From positions 955,001 to 1,019,000 of the forward strand of contig NMRA01000005.1 in assembly GCA_002633005.1 (NCBI GenBank): DNA of 64,000 nucleotides, in the 5' to 3' direction. This document shows, piece by piece, positions 33,561 to 45,750 of the stretch. Positions within the stretch are counted from its first letter, which is position 1, and every line of letters starts with the position of its first letter. The notes under the pieces are model-generated. The model worked only from the letters and a program-made list of their open reading frames with translations. It searched no databases and was not told where the DNA came from. The DNA is from Phoronis australis (Eukaryota > Phoronida > Phoronidae). The position numbers and the translations under genes are program-made.

Positions 33561-36500
33561 AATAAGATCATGGTATACTGTTGTGAACTGATCCTACCTG
33601 TAAGAAGACGGTGTACTGGTGAGCATTGGTAGGTCCTGTTATAAGTCTGTAGAGCATTCGCCCTGCCTTGCATTGCAATAACATTGCTGGTCGAATCTCT
33701 GTAAACCCGGCTTAATGGAGTTGTCGGTATCTGAACTGTTTTGTTTTTTGAATGAAATCAGAAGCTTCGCCAGCGAGTGCTCCGACTGCAGTTCTAGTGC
33801 AGTATGTAAATCCTCCCATTTGTCTTAGCATTATTTCAAGCCTGTCGGTGTAATGATCCGTAGAAAAATTTGGTTTATCCGGAATCAGAAGCATAAATTG
33901 CATTTCCTGCGATCTTCTCACCCGAGTTCTAAATATAGCGGGCAGTAGCTATATTTCTCCTTCAGATGCTATTTTGGTCTCATGAAATGGTGCTAACCTG
34001 AGTAGACTGTGGATAACTTTGTAAGTTGGCATCTTTGAAATATCTGGAACTCAATGGTGGAACCACAGACCTTCACTAGAACATTGGAGTAGAACAATGG
34101 CACATCAAGACATAGTTAGATAATTGTCTGAGTAGTTGGTGCCTGAAAAAATGTATCTGAACAAACCCGCGATCCAGTTGTGATTTGAGTGTGTTTCAGC
34201 TGACTTTGTGGGTATGTCCTTTAAATGGATCTATTGCAATGGGCATTTTCTGCTATAGTTTTGCCCCTGTAGCTGCAAAACCAGGAATCTCCTATGACAA
34301 ATTGATTGGTCCTTATGGTCCCATTTGCATCTACGGATCTCTTCTTAAATTCTTCTGTTAGATTGGGCCCACGCACTGGTACAAGGCAACACAAAACATA
34401 AGTCTCCTGTGTGGTCGTGGAGGTATGATGTCATATGTTGTCCTACACCCATTTGATAGCTATAAGACCCACTGTTGTTTTCCATTTTCCATGAATGTTG
34501 TGTTACTTTAGAAACTATCCCTTGGTGTATATGTGGAATCCACAATAGAATCTATTTTAGGCTGCTTGTCAGATCTGTAATTTCAGTATGTTTCATGGTT
34601 TATACACAATGTGGTTTGCTCAAAGCTTTTAGTGTAATTCCGAGTGGGTTGAAGATATTTCATGCAGTCGGCTAGTTTTTCAAAAGGATGGTTTTAGCCA
34701 TTCTTTCAGTGGTAGAGAATAAAATGTCAAGATCTCTTGGATTGGCAGTATGTTTACAAGATCACAAGACTATTGACTGCACTAATTGAGTCAAATGTAA
34801 ACTAACATACTGGCAAGCAACTGGAGAGCTATTGCCATTTATATTACAGTATTTTTAATTTAGAGCACAATATCGCAGAATAGTCAATAGTTATTTGTTG
34901 AAAATTTCAACACAAGTGAACAGGAAAAAATCAATTTCGTCATTTCCACTGTCATTAAAAATACGCATTGAAATTTGAGCGTTTTTAACAAATGTGGCTA
35001 GTTTTTGTAAGTTAGAAAAATTACGATTTTTGCTCAAATTTTAGGAAACTTTGCTGTACATACAAACGTTTTTTATCCATTCTCTAAGATGTCTGATATC
35101 AACATCAACTCTTTTCAAAGAGCAAACTGAGCCCAGCACGAGCTTTACTTGGCAAGTTTTATTTCATAATTACAGAATTAATCCTTATTGAATTACCACA
35201 GATGAGCCAAACTTTATATTGGAATATGCCAAGTTAGTGGCAATGAATGTACATGTTGAAGCCATCATGTGGTCAGATTTAAACATAAACATAAACTCAA
35301 AGAAAACTCTCTGTGTATTGAAAAATAAGGAATATTTTCACAAATGCATTTGTGGATTTGCAATTGTTAACATCTTCAGATATAGCCGTACAGTTAGAAG
35401 TGTTTAAGCTTTTTAAAGAATTGCTTCATGTTTAGTTTCAATTTCCTGCAGCTTACTCTGACCACATTTTTCAAGGCCTATTGGACTGGGGAAATGTTTG
35501 TAATAAAGATTGGCCATCTAATGCCTAATGAAAGTCAGACTCCTTTAACCTTTTCCAGTGTTTGATCATGTAAGTTGTAAATGGCTTAGAAATGTTTAGA
35601 TCTTGCCTTGCCAGCCATAAGGATTGAAATTTGTGTGTATTGGTGAATTATAGGTGGTCACACTCAGCAAAAAATTCTTTCTGTTCAGGTATGGTAGGTT
35701 TTAATTCGGTAAAAATGTTAAAAATTTTATTTTTTGCTTTTTACCAATCTGCCATTAATTGGGTCTCATGAACATGCCTTTTTAGTAAAATTTATTGGTA
35801 AAGAAAGGTACATTGATAGCAAAATGACAATAAGTTGAAACAAGATCTAATTTCATTTGATGTAAATGAATCAAAGATGAGATTTGAAAAAGGCTGTTAC
35901 AATTGAATATAATCATTTTGTTTTATTCAAGAGTGGAACATTCTTACTAAAAACAATTACTACCATAAAGTGTTTTGTAGTACATTACATCAAGCGTTGT
36001 ATCTGAAATTTTCACATGAATCCAATGTACCATTTCTGAGATACGTTGTTCAGAAGTTGGCCAAGTTTAGCTGATGTTATGCAAGACCTCACAAAAATAA
36101 CCTTTCATTGTGGTAATTTTTATGTACATTAAATTTACTCAAAACGTGGCACACATTCACTCAACAGTCCTAAGACCATGCAGTAATACTCAACACTCCC
36201 AAGACCAGGCAGTTTCCAGGTGAAAGACCACACTCACCTCCTCACTTTACTTAACAAGACGCACACTTCATTGAACACTGTATGGTGGTCAGTGGAGGTC
36301 TGATAGTGCGGCTTCTAGGTGGTCTCTTCACACTGAGGTGATTCAATGGAGGTTTCCTGTAGCTGTGAGAGCTGTGTTAGTCTGAATTCTATCCTGATAT
36401 CCCTGTATGTAAAAGTGGATTTTTTGAGGAAATTCTTAGCCTTATGACAGCTCTCTGTAGTTAACTTTTGTTACATTTATGTAGAATTAAATTTGCTGAA

Positions 36501-39500
36501 TCCAAAATAAGGAATTGAAAGCAAGATTAAATAAGAATGAATATAACACTGCAGATACCACATTGTAACCGTAGAAACCATGACTTTTCACCANTGCCCC
36601 CCCCCCCCCCTCCCTACTCTGCAACACAAGTATTTTGAGATGCATGTATTGCACCTGCTGAGAATAACCAGACTCTATCCAACAGGACCCAACAGGTTTA
36701 ATAATATCCTGTCTCCTTTATTTCTTTGCACCCATCCTTAAAGTGTTTTTTCAAAACTGTAACTCTGGTGTCTGTTTTCTTATCTACTTGCATTCTTAAG
36801 AACCAAGATTGTTCCATAATGAACGTTTCAGTTCTACCCACCACACTGTCAGTTCACTTTCTAAAGGAGCATACGGGAGGATTCTTTACCCATTTTTTCA
36901 CCCATTCAATTTAAGCTAGCCTTGTGGCAATGTCGTAGAGCAAAATGGCCGTGATGTTAAGTCTCGGGTACTTCAGGGTCTATCAGCTGGGCACATTGTT
37001 TTCACCGATTTGAATCAGGTAGTCTGTCAAAAAAGTGTGTAAACAAGTCTTAATGTGTTAAACAACTCCATTGCCATCGGCTTGAATGTGTATGCAGGTG
37101 AAATTACATCGTCAGAAGAAGAGAGAACTTGCAGTTTGCTCACGGATTTCCAATCATCTCTCGAGTAGATGAACTGAAATCGTGTGTTATGGTGACCATT
37201 TTTCTCAACTTCATTGCATAAGGCTTTTCACGCAACACATCGCCATGCTGTCTACCTCATAATCAGTATTGCACGACAATCCTCATCAGCTCTGAGTGGC
37301 TTTAATTGACTGTTAATTTACCATGGTGGCCAATTTTATTTTTTCAGCACAGTGAAAACATACATGGTCCAGTCGGAACGTCCTACTACTGTAAGGGGGG
37401 TGACTGGCCATTTTCAGAATGCATACTGTGCGTGTCATTAAAAATAATTGAAATAATTAAAAAACATATTTCTGGCGTCTTATTTTTTCTCTATGAACAT
37501 AACTTTTGCTCAAATTTTGAAGCTCAGTAATGGCAATTTTTGTTTGTTTTAATTGGTTTTCTGTCTTTTTTACACCCACTGTGGAAATTCCATCGCCCCT
37601 CTCTGCTCGAGGTGTGGTATATAAGTTAGCGTCCATAGTCATGGTGTTCAATTTCACCGTCTTCACTTTTCTTGCAGACTCCTCTGTGTGCTTATAAGGA
37701 GACTGTTTTAGGATCAACCTGGATAAATTATCAAACATTTTTTTCTTCTTGGCATCCTTTGAAGTTGCTCTCAACTAGGCTTCGGGGCCTAAGTCGGACA
37801 CTTGTAGTGTATTCCAAGCAGGCTTGCCCTGGTTTACTACTGCATTCCAGAGTCACAACGCACTACATTGCTGTAAAACGGTTGTCGCTGAGATTTTGTA
37901 ATTCATTGTTTTCTCGCAGGTAAGATTAGACGGCTATGTTGCAAATGAAAGGGCTTTGCATAAACTTGATGTTTTTGTGAATTAGGTTGAGCAGGTTCTT
38001 CTGAACAAGTAGTCTTATTAAACGGACACTAGTCTATTCATGTTTTAATTGACTTGGTTTTAAATCCTTTTTTGATTCTCTCTATGGCAAAGACTAATGC
38101 GTTTTTGTCAGTAATATTTTTTATCTCATATTGACATTTTAATTTGTGTTTGAGTTTTAGGTTAACCAGAAACCTAGCAGATTCTGTAGAATACTGTAAG
38201 CTTACCATAGTAACAGATGGAGTGAAAATAGGTTGTTATACAAAGTGTTGGTCTGTGCAATGTTAGATAGCTAAACATTTGCATTCTAGTCCATGCATTT
38301 TGTGTCTGGCACTTTGTTTATAGACATTATAGTCATTATTGACTGCTTCATTATTGACTGCCGAAGAAAAGCAATGTTTGTTTAGGGTACCAACTTCCAC
38401 GGTTTTGCAGATTTATTGAGGCAACTCTCCATTTTTTAAACGTTACAGAGTATAGATTAGTCAACAAGGTCCGTGTTTTGCGTACCTTCTGTTCTGTTCC
38501 TCGTAGAAAGTATTTTCCGTCAAGAGTTGACATTAAATTTTAGTTTTTCTACAAATTGTTAATAGGTCAGTACAGTAGTATGCTGACTTATGCATAGGGA
38601 TATTGCATCCCTACTTTATAATTCACAAGGTTTTTTGGTCTTATTGCACAGCTGGATTAAGCTCGTGAATGACAATTGTGGGATTTGTTCGTAATAAATT
38701 TTGAAAGACTGGGCATCCCTTAACTTGGGTAATTTTTGCAATTTCTGTAGAAAGAGGCGAAGATTTTCACTGGAGTAATATGAAAGCATTTCTCTTTATC
38801 TCTCTCAGAAGCATTTCCATAGTGTAAGATATACTGCACTCATTCAAAGCCTGTGTTCCCCATCCCCAAATTTACAAATTTTCACTTTTAATTGCCCATT
38901 GCCCCGTTTAATATCCACTCTCAGTTTTTATGATTGAGGCTTATTTGAAAATGTCCTTGACATGAAAGCTTGCCTTGCGCAAATTTTTGCTCCCTAAAAA
39001 TAGCACTACTTGCATCCCTTTGAGTTATGAACAGCCAGAGTTTTGGAAGCACTTTGCCTTATTAAGATGCGGAAATTCTCACGCACTCCTTTCGTGTGAC
39101 TCTTATTAAGCCGTTTTTACACGAGGAACTATTGTCACGGCCCGAGTTGTCACGGCACAAGTTGCACCACTCTCAGTTACGGTGTCAACTTGCTCCGTGT
39201 CAGTCGTGTTCAAACACACACGATCAGCTGTTCTGTGTTCAAAAGAGGTCTTTTGAGAAGCCTCGACTTCTCGGAAGTTAAATTTCTAAATGCCAATGCC
39301 TGGCTTAACCTCCACCACCAAAGTTTTGAGTTCCCCAATTTAAGCACCCTAGGCATTAAGATGGATATGTACAATAATTTTTTGTCACTTAATCTCCAGT
39401 TGTCTTCAAGTGTTACAAAATCACCCAAATGTTTTGTACACTATTTTCCCTGTCTTTAACAATAACAAGTTTATAGTAATTTCATCAGCAGTAGTAGAAA

Positions 39501-40106
39501 TAATCTTTGGAACTCTCATCAAACACTGAAACTGATGTCCGTGTCTTGCGGAGTTCAAGTTTTGTGATGATGCAACCAACGCTGAGTGTAATTAATATTA
39601 ACATTTCTGTGGATATCTGAAGTAATGGTAACTAACTGTTAGTGGCAAGAGATATGTGTAATGTGTGAGCACAGTGTTTTCTCTACTGTCCAGTGCATTC
39701 CTTACACTATTGTTGTTATAGAAACATTTTGGCAAGTAGTCAAGACTCCTTCACATTCTTGCATTGTTATCAAACAAACCCATGTGATGGATAGGAGCTA
39801 TATTAATCTTGTTTGTTTGGCTTGGCCTACAGGTTTCTGTTAATAAGTTCAGTGGTGGGGATAGAATTCTGTCAGAGCTCATGAACTGTGTTTGTAAACT
39901 CAATGACTGTGCCAGTGGCCACTGTGCATGGTTGGTGTACAGAGTGTGAACACTCAATTGGTCATTGTTGATATTTCCTGTTTGTTTGGTGATAGTGGTG
40001 GTGTAGTATTGTAGGCCAAAGTTTGTTGTTTGTGATCCTCTGTCACGTCTTTTAAATTCCCTTTTTGGTGGTACATAGGGATTCAATGATAAAAAGTGTT
40101 TTGTCA

Positions 40107-40265
40107 TCTTTCACATCAAGGCCATTTCACACTAAGGTACTGTCACACCAAGGCCCTTTCAAACCTAGGCGTTTTCACACCAATGCCCTTTCACACCAAG
40201 GTCCTTTCACACCAAGGTCCTTTCACACCAAGGTCCTTTCACACCAAGGTCCTTTCACACCAACT
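40107..40265. repeat. Minisatellite, 16-bp unit, about nine copies
   Basis: CCTTTCACACCAAGGT repeats in tandem; the left copies are degenerate and the right five almost perfect. It ends directly before the ATG at 40266. Confidence 0.94.
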
Positions 40266-40289
40266 ATGGCCTCGAAGACGGGACTAAAA
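40266..40289 (+). other. Possible internal first coding exon (MASKTGLK)
   Basis: An ATG with G at +4 opens eight codons, MASKTGLK, followed by AAA|GTGAGT, a good donor in phase 0. That phase fits both downstream acceptors at 43705 and 44830. If used, it would start a short filamin beginning near repeat 16. No TATA box or other core promoter element is evident, and a minisatellite lies immediately upstream. This is a hypothesis only. Confidence 0.25.
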
Positions 40290-43200
40290 GTGAGTGGAAC
40301 TGCACAACCTGAACCGTGTGGAAGGTTTCATATTCGAAACATGTTTTGGCCAATTTTTTGTTTCTACTCACCTTCAGCTCATTTCTTCTAAATGTTACGA
40401 TTGGTTCACTCGTTTTGGGAACGATTTTAGTTTGATAGAACCATCACAATCAATGGTAAATGCGCAGCTGTAGAATTTGTTACATACAAAAAATAACAAT
40501 ATGTGTTTGCGTGAATGGATTGCGGAATGAAAAATGTATTTTTTATGAATATGATTACTGTTTGGTAAAAAGTTGAGCACTTTTCAGTGTAGACAACAAA
40601 ACTGTGTTAATTAACTGTCTGCGTTAAATGTTAATGGCTTTCAGATTTCTGGCAAGGTTGACAGGAATGCTGACCTGCTGTAAGGAACTTAGGCTTGATG
40701 AACTTTTAAATATTTGCTCTGCATTGAAGCTATCTGCTTTCCATGGTTATCTGATGTGGTTATCTGCTGTGGACAAGTTCTGGCTAATCACTTTGATGCC
40801 TGTCAGTTGTGGCTCTGGTCACGTAAACATGAAAGTGAAAATGGCACACCCTGGTTCAGCCATTTTGGTCAGTTGGTTTGTGTTAAAAGTTTTACTGGAA
40901 GCTGCTTGAAGGTCAATTGACTCCTGTGATGAGGAGGCCGGGTGGGATAGGAGAGAATTTTTTGGGTGTTTAACTAGAAAGTATCTGCCTCTACAAAAGG
41001 GATACAGAAAATGCACGTGTAGAATGTATCCTGGAAAAATGTCTCTTATTCCTTTAGCTGTTATTGTTCTCCATTATATTCTGTTCTTCAGTCTGTTTTG
41101 AATTTCAAGAAATGGCAGAACTAAGGTTTTGGTTATACGGTGGGTTTCTATGGTTACTGATTTATTCTGATAAGCCTGATAGTCATCAATGACACTAGTC
41201 CTCCACAATCACTTCTGCCATTGGTCTAAATACTGTGGACACAGAGCCGTCAACTGGTGCCTTGGACACCACAACTCGACCAAGTTACTACAGGAACTAG
41301 TGGCTAGGTTTAGTCACAGTGTGAGTACTATTGCTCTGGGACAACTTGACACGTGACAGCTAACCCCCCCCCCGCAACTTGACCCAGCGTAAGTTATAGT
41401 TTAGACGTGTTCATGCTGGCCAGACCGAAGTAATTACCACCTGCTCACATTTTCCGTCATATATGTGTGTGCGTACGTGCGTGCGTCTTAATATTTTTTG
41501 CACCACATTTGTCGCGAGAGATGTATCGTGTGTGATGTGCACGCTCTAGGGCAAATTGTGGGGTAACCTATATGTATGGACACGACTCTTGTCTACTTGA
41601 AGCCGTCTCGGGGGTGTTCTTGAACAAACCACGCTCTAGCCATTTTCCATGCCCTTGTGTCGGTTTACATACAAATGAGAGTTCACCAGCTCTAGCGTCT
41701 TTGTGGCATTCTTGCCAATTATCTCGAAAGGTTTATGTTTTCTCCTCTGAGCAGCTGCTGAAGCTGTATGTCTGTGGTCCACTTATTGGAGGGTTGGAGA
41801 ATGCGAGAGACAGGTTTTCTGGATAATTTGACATTTGAACCAGTGGTTGTGTGGTTAATTGCCAGAGATGGACTGCTTAACGTTTTATCGTTTTTCGTGG
41901 ACTTACTAATTGTGCTGAAATCGTGATAGTTCATATAACATCTATTAAAACGACCGTAAGCTGTGTTTCATCAAAGAAGCTTCCTGTTGATTTAGACCAC
42001 TTACTGTAGTTATAAAACGATCTCATCTTGTTTCTAACTCGGATGAGCAACGGTTTGAGAGCTTGGAAAATATTGGCCACAGTTAAACTGTAGTGGTGGA
42101 GATCATGCCTAGCGTGTAACATGGCTCATTGTGGCAAGCCAACTGCTGTAAATCTTAGTCTCAGTTAACTAAGAGCTGTCTAAGCTCACGAACCATTCGA
42201 GCAATAACTGTCCTGTCCAAGTCAAGAAACACTTCCAGTTTGACTTGGGGACAATTTTTGGCCAGTTTCAAAATGGCAATGAGGCGTAAACCATACTTTT
42301 TGTGAAGGAAAGTGGGTAGATAGCCACTTTAAATAATTTTCATCTTATTTAACATTCAAATATAGAATTTACTACTAGCAACAATCATGTCAATTCATAT
42401 GAATGAGAGACATCCTGATCTCTCAGGATGTATATAGCTGCTGTGTGTTGTCTTCCTGTAGTGACCAACTGGGGTTCCTGATGCATGTATGGTTCAATTT
42501 TCCTAGCATCTTTTTACAAAAGAAGCTCAGCTGAAGCCGTGCACACCACAGGAGACAGCTGTTTCCATGTGCATTGAATGACCATGTGGCTTTTTCAATT
42601 ACCATACCTTGAAGTTTATTTTGTCAGCTGCTTAAATCTCTTTTCTGTGTTTTGAGTATGGTACAATGGCAAATATGGTGCCCAAAGTATGCTAAAGAAC
42701 AGATTGATGCTAAAGTTTTACTGCTCACTGTTGTTTTACGGTGCCCGAAGAGCAAATTGGAGAGCTGAAGAGAAAATTGGAGAGCTATATTGTAATTAGG
42801 CCATAGGCTACACTGTCTCTCATCGTTTCTCTTAATGCTTTCTCCGTCTGTTGTGGTTGGACATGAACAGATGTCTGCGAAAGTGTGTCTGTTATGTTAC
42901 AAGTTTTTTGTAATGAGCTGGAATTCTCAACACACCTTTTGTCTGTCAAAACTTACATGTGCAAGGTGAAATGCAATTTAGTTTAATTTATTGGTTGCAG
43001 TTCACTGCGGCTCCCTTCCGTGGATTTTTTCAGATTTTTTTACTCGAGTGGACGCAGTTAATAATGCCATCATTTTTGTGTTCGTGTAATAAATTTTTGA
43101 GATTGCAAAAGAGGACTTGCGTAATACTGTAAAGTTTTGATTTTTCTAGAAAATGAAGGTGTAGCAAGAATTTCATTGAATGTTTCATTTTACTTTCTGT

Positions 43201-43704
43201 TTTCGACTTCTTTTGTGTTGTTTGTCTGTTGACTGCCATTAGAATCCACAATTGACTGCATGAAATATCAGTCAATACAATCGTCAGGGTAACTTGACTG
43301 GTAATGGCTTGGGCAATGCGTTTTCCTTTCACAATGCCGCATTTCTATCACGTTTCTTTCAAAAAGGTTATATGGAATTTTCTATTTTGCTGTTGCAAAA
43401 TAAAAGAATTTATAACTAGATACAAAAGGCTGTTTCCACTGCAGCTCTTACAAATTTTAGTGTTGACCACTACTATAATTGAAACCGCCCCAAATTGCTT
43501 TTCAAACATTCCCCTGGTTTCACGATTTCGTTATTTATCCGAAAGCATTCGCCCCGTCTTCGGCCATTTCCATTGCCGCCACCAAGTGTTCCGAGGATTG
43601 TGTTGACTGTAGACTGTGTTAGATTGTTCAGTGATACCTCTTGTATCGTCCACCACCCTTCCCCCCGCTGTGTTTGTTCGTGCATGATTTGTTTTCTATT
43701 TCAG

Positions 43705-43740
43705 GCGGTTAATCCTGAGGAGTTTGAAGAACAGATTTTG
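43705..43740 (+). CDS. 12-codon hinge exon (probably optional)
   Basis: A strong acceptor (TTTTCTATTTCAG) and a weak donor (TTG|GTATAT) bound 36 nt, phase 0 to 0. It encodes AVNPEEFEEQIL, an acidic peptide. Exons 31002-31086 and 44830-44953 join in frame with or without it. Its position equals vertebrate hinge 1, which is itself subject to alternative use. Small size and weak donor suggest regulated inclusion. Confidence 0.7.
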
Positions 43741-45609
43741 GTATATATGACAATTTTATTGCATTTACTGGATTGAATGACAATCACTTGTAATTCAGTT
43801 TCGTGGCATTGAAACCACATACTGTAGTTTCACTAGTTACTAGTTAATAGTTACTAGTTACTAGTTAGTCTCTTTGTGACTTGGTCATGCATGTACTTAT
43901 AACTAAATTGCATGTTTGCGTTTTGTTAATCAAGTTATTCATAATGAATAATTTTAATGTATTAGTGTCTATTTCATTAAATTTCACTCTGTAGTTTTAA
44001 TACTTAATTGCTGAATTTCAAAATTAGTTTGACTGCGCTGATTTCCAGGAAGTTCATTGTTGTTAGTTCTAATTATTGCTGCTTAAGATACCAAGACTAA
44101 TAATTACCGTAGTTTCTAATCTATATTAAGTTCAGATCTCAGGTCTCTTAGTTGTAGGTCATTAAGTCACTTTTAACACTGAGTTATTTTTTGTAAAGAT
44201 ACTAGATTTTTAAGGAGATGCAGAATTATGTGAGTGACAGTTACATGATTTTCTTTGATGAAACTTTTCATTGGAGGAACAGCTCGGTTTTGTAGTAATC
44301 CATTAATTTTGTCTTGAAATTAAGATTTGCGATAGAATGAGATAATACCATATTTGACCGTCTTCATTGTCGGTGATGCTGATGTCATAGTCTTCAATAT
44401 TTTAGTGTTCAAATAATTGGCATTTGCCTGTTTAGGAACTTGTTAAATGAAGCCTAGCATTATAAATAAGAATTATTCATCGTCTTACACATCATTTGTC
44501 GCTCACATCATGTGACTGAAAAGATTTCTGTCACGACCAGGGCTCATCAGCTCAGCATCCTGATATTTGAAATCTTGGTCATTTTTGTTGTCAGTCTCTT
44601 AAAAGTACATTGAAATTATAGTAGTAAAATCTATTCTTCTTTACTTCCAAAAATTTATCAGAAATCTTTGGTTTCTCAGCTGAGTATGAACTTCAAGCTT
44701 TCATTAGCCTGACTCAGCAGTCAAAGGTTCCTGGTAATTTTTGTTTTCTTTAGTTGTAAAGAATAATGGCTCTTACTATGGATAATGTTTTGGACTAATC
44801 TTGAGTCTTGAGTCGGTTGGTTGTTTCAGGCTGACAGCACTGACCTCATCCAGGCTGAAGTCACAGACAGGCTTGACTCTGCTCCATGGAGTGAAGATTT
44901 CTCATCAGTAGAGTTTTCTCTTCCCGTTGGACCTGTGTTCAATTTCGTTGATGGTAAGAATGTCTCTGGGAAATGACCAGTCGCTGCTGTCAACCTTTCT
45001 TCTCCACATGAATTTCAATTTTCCTATTATGCAGTTGTGTTTGCCACGGGGCTTATAGTAAAACAATTCCCAAGAAAACTAATGTCCCAACAGCTGGTTT
45101 GCACTGTGGTCGTAAATGCTGTTCTTCCCCCCGGCAGGGTTTGTGCTGCACCACATTTCTTGCATTCTCTGGACTGTGCTACACTAACCCTCTTGTTTAC
45201 TGAAAAGATTTCCTCAGTGAAGGCTCCCCACAATTTCATCGATTGTTTTCATTACTCCTTTGCTATCTTCCATCCAGTAGAGCCAACCTTGCTCTAAGGC
45301 AAGTTCAGCCTGACCTAAGTGGATCATTTCAGTTGAAAACTTGGCAGCTTTGTTGGTAACACCCCCTGCTGCTTTGTTTAAGGAAAAAATCCTTGATTTC
45401 GAATCGGAGTTGTGAATTTTCTCCGTTTACTCACAAATTTCTGTGTCCGCAATCAAAGAGATTGTCCAGAGTTGACCAATCTTTCGTTTACTTTTTGTAA
45501 TTCTCAGCTGTTTTGTTCAAGAAAAGATAGTCATGCCCTTGAACCAAAAGATGTTTTTTTTAGCCATTCACAAGTCACCTTGTTTTAATTTGAGTTGTCT
45601 TCCTTGCAG
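43741..45609 (+). other. Introns around the first repeat 16 exon
   Basis: Introns 43741-44829 and 44954-45609. A short palindromic run of CTAGTTA words lies at 43834-43867. Otherwise AT-rich, with nothing supported as coding. Confidence 0.6.
44830..44953 (+). CDS. Filamin repeat 16, first part
   Basis: Acceptor GTTGGTTGTTTCAG, donor GATG|GTAAGA; 124 nt, phase 0 to 1. It encodes ADSTDLIQAEVTDRLDSAPW, then SEDFSSVEFSLPVGPVFNFV and D. The start is longer and more acidic than the vertebrate repeat 16 lead-in (VTSLRPFDLVIPFTIKKG), to which only the VEFSLPVG strand aligns well. Confidence 0.9.
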
Positions 45610-45750
45610 CTGAGGTAACCATGCCCTCCGGCAAGAAGAGCTACCCTAAAATAGAGGACAACAAAGATGGTACCGTCACCGTCAAGTATCAACCCACCGA
45701 GATGGGACTGCATGAACTGGCTGTCAAATACAACAATGAGCCAATTGAAG
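45610..45750 (+). CDS. Filamin repeat 16, second part
   Basis: Acceptor GTCTTCCTTGCAG, donor GAAG|GTGAGC; 141 nt, phase 1 to 1. It encodes AEVTMPSGKKSYPKIEDNK, then DGTVTVKYQPTEMGLHELAV and KYNNEPIE. Vertebrate: GEVRMPSGK...[23 protein letters not shown]. Confidence 0.97.

Larger units (their letters stand above)
31087..43704 (+). other. 12.6 kb intron at hinge-1 position
   Basis: The longest complete intron in the window. It holds two hairpin elements (31534-31665, 31904-31989), minisatellites at 33230-33560 and 40107-40265, a C-run beside an N (36594-36610), and two sites treated as candidates: an AG|GT juxtaposition at 37919/37920 and a possible internal first exon at 40266-40289. The rest is AT-rich with no filamin motif and no convincing gene on either strand. 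Confidence 0.65.

Noticed and set aside
37672-37923. 83-codon frame between a good acceptor (about 37677) and a good donor (37920)
   Set aside because: As an exon it would be 242 nt, not a multiple of three, while both neighbouring exons are phase 0. The peptide has no filamin character.
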